This document shows, piece after piece, positions 61,335 through 64,000 of a stretch of DNA of 64,000 nucleotides. Source of the stretch: Lactiplantibacillus xiangfangensis (GTDB lineage: Bacteria > Bacillota > Bacilli > Lactobacillales > Lactobacillaceae); assembly GCF_001438845.1 (NCBI RefSeq), contig NZ_JQCL01000080.1, positions 1 to 64,000 of the forward strand, in the 5' to 3' direction. The position numbers and the translations under genes are program-made. The notes below the pieces were generated by a model. It was not told the origin of the DNA, searched no databases, and saw nothing but the letters and a program-made list of their open reading frames with translations. The first letter of the stretch is position 1; every line of letters starts with the position of its first letter.

Positions 61335-61363
61335 AAGAGCCTCTGCGGGGGCTCTTTTTTTTC
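61335..61363 (+). terminator. Terminator of the rplU-prp-rpmA operon
   Basis: GAGCC and GGCTC stem with the loop TCTGCGGG and eight T. Confidence 0.9.
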
Positions 61364-61473
61364 GAGAGTGGTTCGGGTCACACACCGTAGTTTAGCGCTA
61401 TTTATAACCTCGATTCATCAGTTTTGATAAACTTTGGTATAATGGAGCCTGTAGTATGGATGGGAGTGATTCA

Positions 61474-62538
61474 GTGTCAAGTCGAATTGAACGATTACAA
61501 CAAACCTTTGAACAGCTCAAAATTGACGTGTTCTTAGTTTCCAGTGAAGCCAACCTGCACTATTTAACGGGCATGGCTGACATGGCGGGTGATGGTTACC
61601 TGCTCGTATTAGCAGACGATGCGTACCTCATTACGGACGCACGTTACCAGACGGCGTTTGCCGGACAGTATGATACGGAGCACCTCGTCATCACACGGGA
61701 CTACCTCGGGGCCGTTTGTACCTTAATTGCGCAAACGCACACCGGCGTCATGGGCTTTGAAGATGACTTGCCGTACGCGGCTTATAGTTATCTTGATGAG
61801 AACCTCGTCAGTGACTTAGGCGCATTGCCGGCCGTGGTCGATACGTTACGCGTAACGAAGGACGCAAGTGAAATTGCTAAGCTACGTGCGTCTGCACGAC
61901 TAGCCGATGCGGGCTTTGAATACGTGACGAGTATCGTCCGTCCGGGTATGCGGGAAATTGACGTCAGCAACTTGCTAGATGCCTTTATGCGCAGCCACGG
62001 TGCCAGCAACGCGTCGTTTACAACGATCGTCGTTGGTGGCGCCCGCGCAGCGCTCCCACACGGCACGGCGTCGACAGCGTTACTTGAAGCTGGTCAAATG
62101 GTCACGTTGGACTTCGGCTATTTCTTGGATGAGTACACTTCCGATATGACCCGGAACTTTGCATTAGGAGAACCGGACGCCAAGCTCAAGACGGCTTATG
62201 CAGCTGTCAAAACGGCCCAAGACATGGTCGTGGCGCAGGTGCGTCCCGGCGCAAACAGTGCGGAACTAGATGCGGTTGGCCGTGACTTTCTGACGCAAGC
62301 TGGTTATGGGGAAGCCTTTAACCACGGCATGGGTCATGGAATCGGGTTAGCCATTCACGAAGATCCGTTAATCTCCAAAAATACAAATAATCAATTAGTT
62401 GCTAACAGCGTGGTCACCGTTGAACCTGGCGTCTATTTCCCAGGGTTAGGTGGTATGCGGATCGAAGACGACGTGTTAGTAACACCAACGGGTCACGAAC
62501 GCTTGACTAAAGCGACCCGCGAATTACTTATTTTATAG
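61474..62538 (+). CDS. pepP: Xaa-Pro aminopeptidase (M24 family)
   Basis: 354 residues from GTG 61474 (MSSRIERLQQTF), with GGGAG 8 bases upstream; ATG 61456 is in frame but has no site. The N-terminal creatinase-like domain (1-130) is followed by the pita-bread domain with the five metal ligands: TLDFGY (Asp), TSDMTRNF (Asp), GHGIGLAIHE (His), VEPGVYFPG (Glu) and RIEDDV (Glu). It removes an N-terminal residue before proline. Encoded upstream of efp, as is usual in Firmicutes. Confidence 0.92.
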   Translation: MSSRIERLQQTFEQLKIDVFLVSSEANLHYLTGMADMAGDGYLLVLADDAYLITDARYQTAFAGQYDTEHLVITRDYLGAVCTLIAQTHTGVMGFEDDLPYAAYSYLDENLVSDLGALPAVVDTLRVTKDASEIAKLRASARLADAGFEYVTSIVRPGMREIDVSNLLDAFMRSHGASNASFTTIVVGGARAALPHGTASTALLEAGQMVTLDFGYFLDEYTSDMTRNFALGEPDAKLKTAYAAVKTAQDMVVAQVRPGANSAELDAVGRDFLTQAGYGEAFNHGMGHGIGLAIHEDPLISKNTNNQLVANSVVTVEPGVYFPGLGGMRIEDDVLVTPTGHERLTKATRELLIL

Positions 62539-62607
62539 TTAAGACAGTTGTCATGACGGCTCTGTCTTGTTATAGTAATAAAGATATCTTCTAGGAGGAC
62601 TTAAAAT

Positions 62608-63165
62608 ATGATTTCGACTGCAGATTTTAAAAATGGTTTAACCATTGAAGTAGACAACGCAATTTGGCGCATCGTGGAATTCCAGCACGTTAAGCCAGGT
62701 AAGGGTGGCGCGTTTGTTCGTTCAAAGCTTAAGAACTTACGGACTGGTGCCGTTCAAGATAAGACTTTCCGTGCCGGTGCACGGATGGAACAAGCCCCAA
62801 TCGATAAGAGTACGATGCAGTACCTTTACGAAGATGGCGGTAGCTACGTTTTCATGAACACCGAAACTTACGAACAAATTGAAATTCCTGGGGACCATAT
62901 TCAAAACGAATTGAAGTTCTTGAAGGAAAACATGGAAGTTCAAGTAACGATGTATAACAACGAAGTGTTAGGTATTGATTTACCAAACACGGTTACCTTG
63001 GAAGTTTCTGAAACTGAACCCGGCATCAAGGGTGATACTGCTTCAGGTGGTTCAAAACCAGCTACTTTGGAAACCGGTGCGATTATTCAGGTGCCATTCT
63101 TTGTTAAGGCTGGCGACAAGTTGATCGTTAACACGGTTGACAGCACCTACGTTTCACGGGCTTAA
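62608..63165 (+). CDS. efp: Elongation factor P
   Basis: 185 residues from ATG 62608 with GGAGGAC upstream. [40 protein letters not shown] (loop with the modifiable Lys region) and the C-terminal OB signature [22 protein letters not shown] are all present. It relieves ribosome stalling at polyproline stretches. Close to pepP and the asp23-nusB genes. Confidence 0.96.
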   Translation: MISTADFKNGLTIEVDNAIWRIVEFQHVKPGKGGAFVRSKLKNLRTGAVQDKTFRAGARMEQAPIDKSTMQYLYEDGGSYVFMNTETYEQIEIPGDHIQNELKFLKENMEVQVTMYNNEVLGIDLPNTVTLEVSETEPGIKGDTASGGSKPATLETGAIIQVPFFVKAGDKLIVNTVDSTYVSRA

Positions 63166-63211
63166 TTCAATAGCTTAGAACCGGCAAACATGGAATTGGA
63201 GGAATGTCGAC

Positions 63212-63670
63212 ATGGCTGACAGTAGCAATATTACGTTACAAAGTGAAGAACCCAGCTTAGGACAAATTCAAATTGCACCAGAAGTGCTTGAAATAATCGT
63301 TGGGATCGCGGTAAGCCAGATTGATGGCGTTAACCGGATGCAAGGAACGATTTCTTCCAGTGTAAATGAGTTGTTCGGTCGTAAGAAGAGTCTTGGTAAG
63401 GGTGTTAAGCTGACAATCGTTGACGACCAAATCAGTGTGGATGTCTATGCTTACTTGAACTACGGTGTGTCCGTACCAAAAGTGGCGTTGGCCATTCAAG
63501 ATAAAGTCAAACAACAGATTTTGTTCATGACCGATTTGGCGTTGAGTGAAGTTAACGTGCACATTACCGGGATCGTTACCGAAAAGACGGAGAGTGCCAT
63601 TGATCCGAACAATCTTTTTGGTGATGAAGACCCCGAAGCTGATCAAAATGAAGATGGTGAAGAATCTTGA
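63212..63670 (+). CDS. Asp23/Gls24-family envelope stress protein
   Basis: 152 residues from ATG 63212 with GGAGGAATG upstream. The Asp23 domain (about 18-125: IQIAPEVLEIIVGIAVSQIDGV, VKLTIVDDQISVDVYAYLNYG) is followed by an acidic tail (FGDEDPEADQNEDGEE). This YqhY-type member sits in front of nusB in most Firmicutes, and its stop codon overlaps the nusB start. Confidence 0.93.
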   Translation: MADSSNITLQSEEPSLGQIQIAPEVLEIIVGIAVSQIDGVNRMQGTISSSVNELFGRKKSLGKGVKLTIVDDQISVDVYAYLNYGVSVPKVALAIQDKVKQQILFMTDLALSEVNVHITGIVTEKTESAIDPNNLFGDEDPEADQNEDGEES

Positions 63671-64000
63671 GTTTAACGCGTCATGAAATTCGGGAAAAAG
63701 CCTTTCAAGCTTTATTTGCTTTGAATGCTAACCCGGACGCTGATGAAAATCAGCTATTCCAACAGTTATTAAACCCGGACGAAGCGGCTGAAATAGAAAT
63801 TCCAGCTTACCTGAGTACGTTAGTAACTGGTGTTCGTGAGCATCAAGCGGAATTAGACGCCCAGATTCAGCCATACCTAAGTCGTACGTGGTCATTAGAC
63901 CGGTTGGCAAAAACCGATTTAATTGTTCTGCGTATTGCATTCTTCGAATTGAAGTACGTTGACGCCGTTCCTGCAAAGGTAGCTGTTAACGAAGCAATCG
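63667..64000 (+). CDS. nusB: Transcription antitermination factor NusB (partial, window edge)
   Basis: The first 111 codons from TTG 63667, which overlaps the asp23-like stop (TTGA). MSLTRHEIREKAFQALFAL and DRLAKTDLIVLRIAFFELKY, then VPAKVAVNEAI match NusB. The helical protein binds boxA with NusE in rRNA antitermination. It is cut off by the window end. Confidence 0.92.
   Translation, partial: MSLTRHEIREKAFQALFALNANPDADENQLFQQLLNPDEAAEIEIPAYLSTLVTGVREHQAELDAQIQPYLSRTWSLDRLAKTDLIVLRIAFFELKYVDAVPAKVAVNEAI

Overview
The window looks like a chromosomal segment of a Lactobacillaceae bacterium, most probably the Lactiplantibacillus plantarum group. This is inferred from moderate GC, TTG/GTG starts after strong AGGAGG-type sites, the gene orders pheS-pheT, mltG-udk-greA, glnR-glnA and rplU-prp-rpmA-pepP-efp-asp23-nusB, and many Lys-rich secreted proteins. 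No database was searched. Most of the window is ordinary housekeeping chromosome; the accessory parts are about 31-42 kb (a redox/transport module and a cell-surface glycan operon) and about 50-58 kb (small secreted and membrane proteins and an AbiH-type phage-defence gene beside tRNA-Arg).

Layout. 1-2 kb: a response regulator whose 5' part is missing, apparently cut by an insertion-sequence end, with its sensor kinase. 2-6 kb: two tandem paralogous secreted proteins, one with a long Lys/Ala repeat. 6-16 kb: a UbiA-family prenyltransferase, nth, yidC, acyP, an RNA 2'-O-methyltransferase, an HD protein, an HxlR regulator, and a T-box leader with pheST. 16-31 kb: L,D-transpeptidase, mltG, udk, greA, a LytTR/LiaF-like pair, an A-type carrier-like protein, yfhO, PBP2B, rpmG, 5-FCL, rhomboid protease and glucokinase. 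31-35 kb: flavin oxidoreductase, MFS transporter and divergent LysR regulator. 35-42 kb: a four-gene minus-strand glycan operon with a PilZ-domain synthase. 42-50 kb: rhodanese-like protein, a glycerophosphodiesterase, miaA, glnRA and a conserved cluster ending in a dUTPase. 58-64 kb: a TetR regulator and the ribosomal/efp/nusB block.

The most unusual signal is in the spaces between genes. Five copies of an approximately 165-180 bp element (after the prenyltransferase, nth, pheT, greA and glucokinase genes) share an elaborate fold whose stems are preserved by compensatory changes. A filled-site/empty-site comparison inside the window shows that one copy was inserted as a discrete unit. A second structured repeat family has two copies, and a third long hairpin element lies upstream of the PBP2B gene. 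Together they look like families of mobile structured-RNA or MITE-like elements.

Other points of interest are a synthase that keeps the complete cyclic-di-GMP binding signature of PilZ domains, the AbiH region bounded by two homologous terminators, and a structured minus-strand leader ahead of yfhO.
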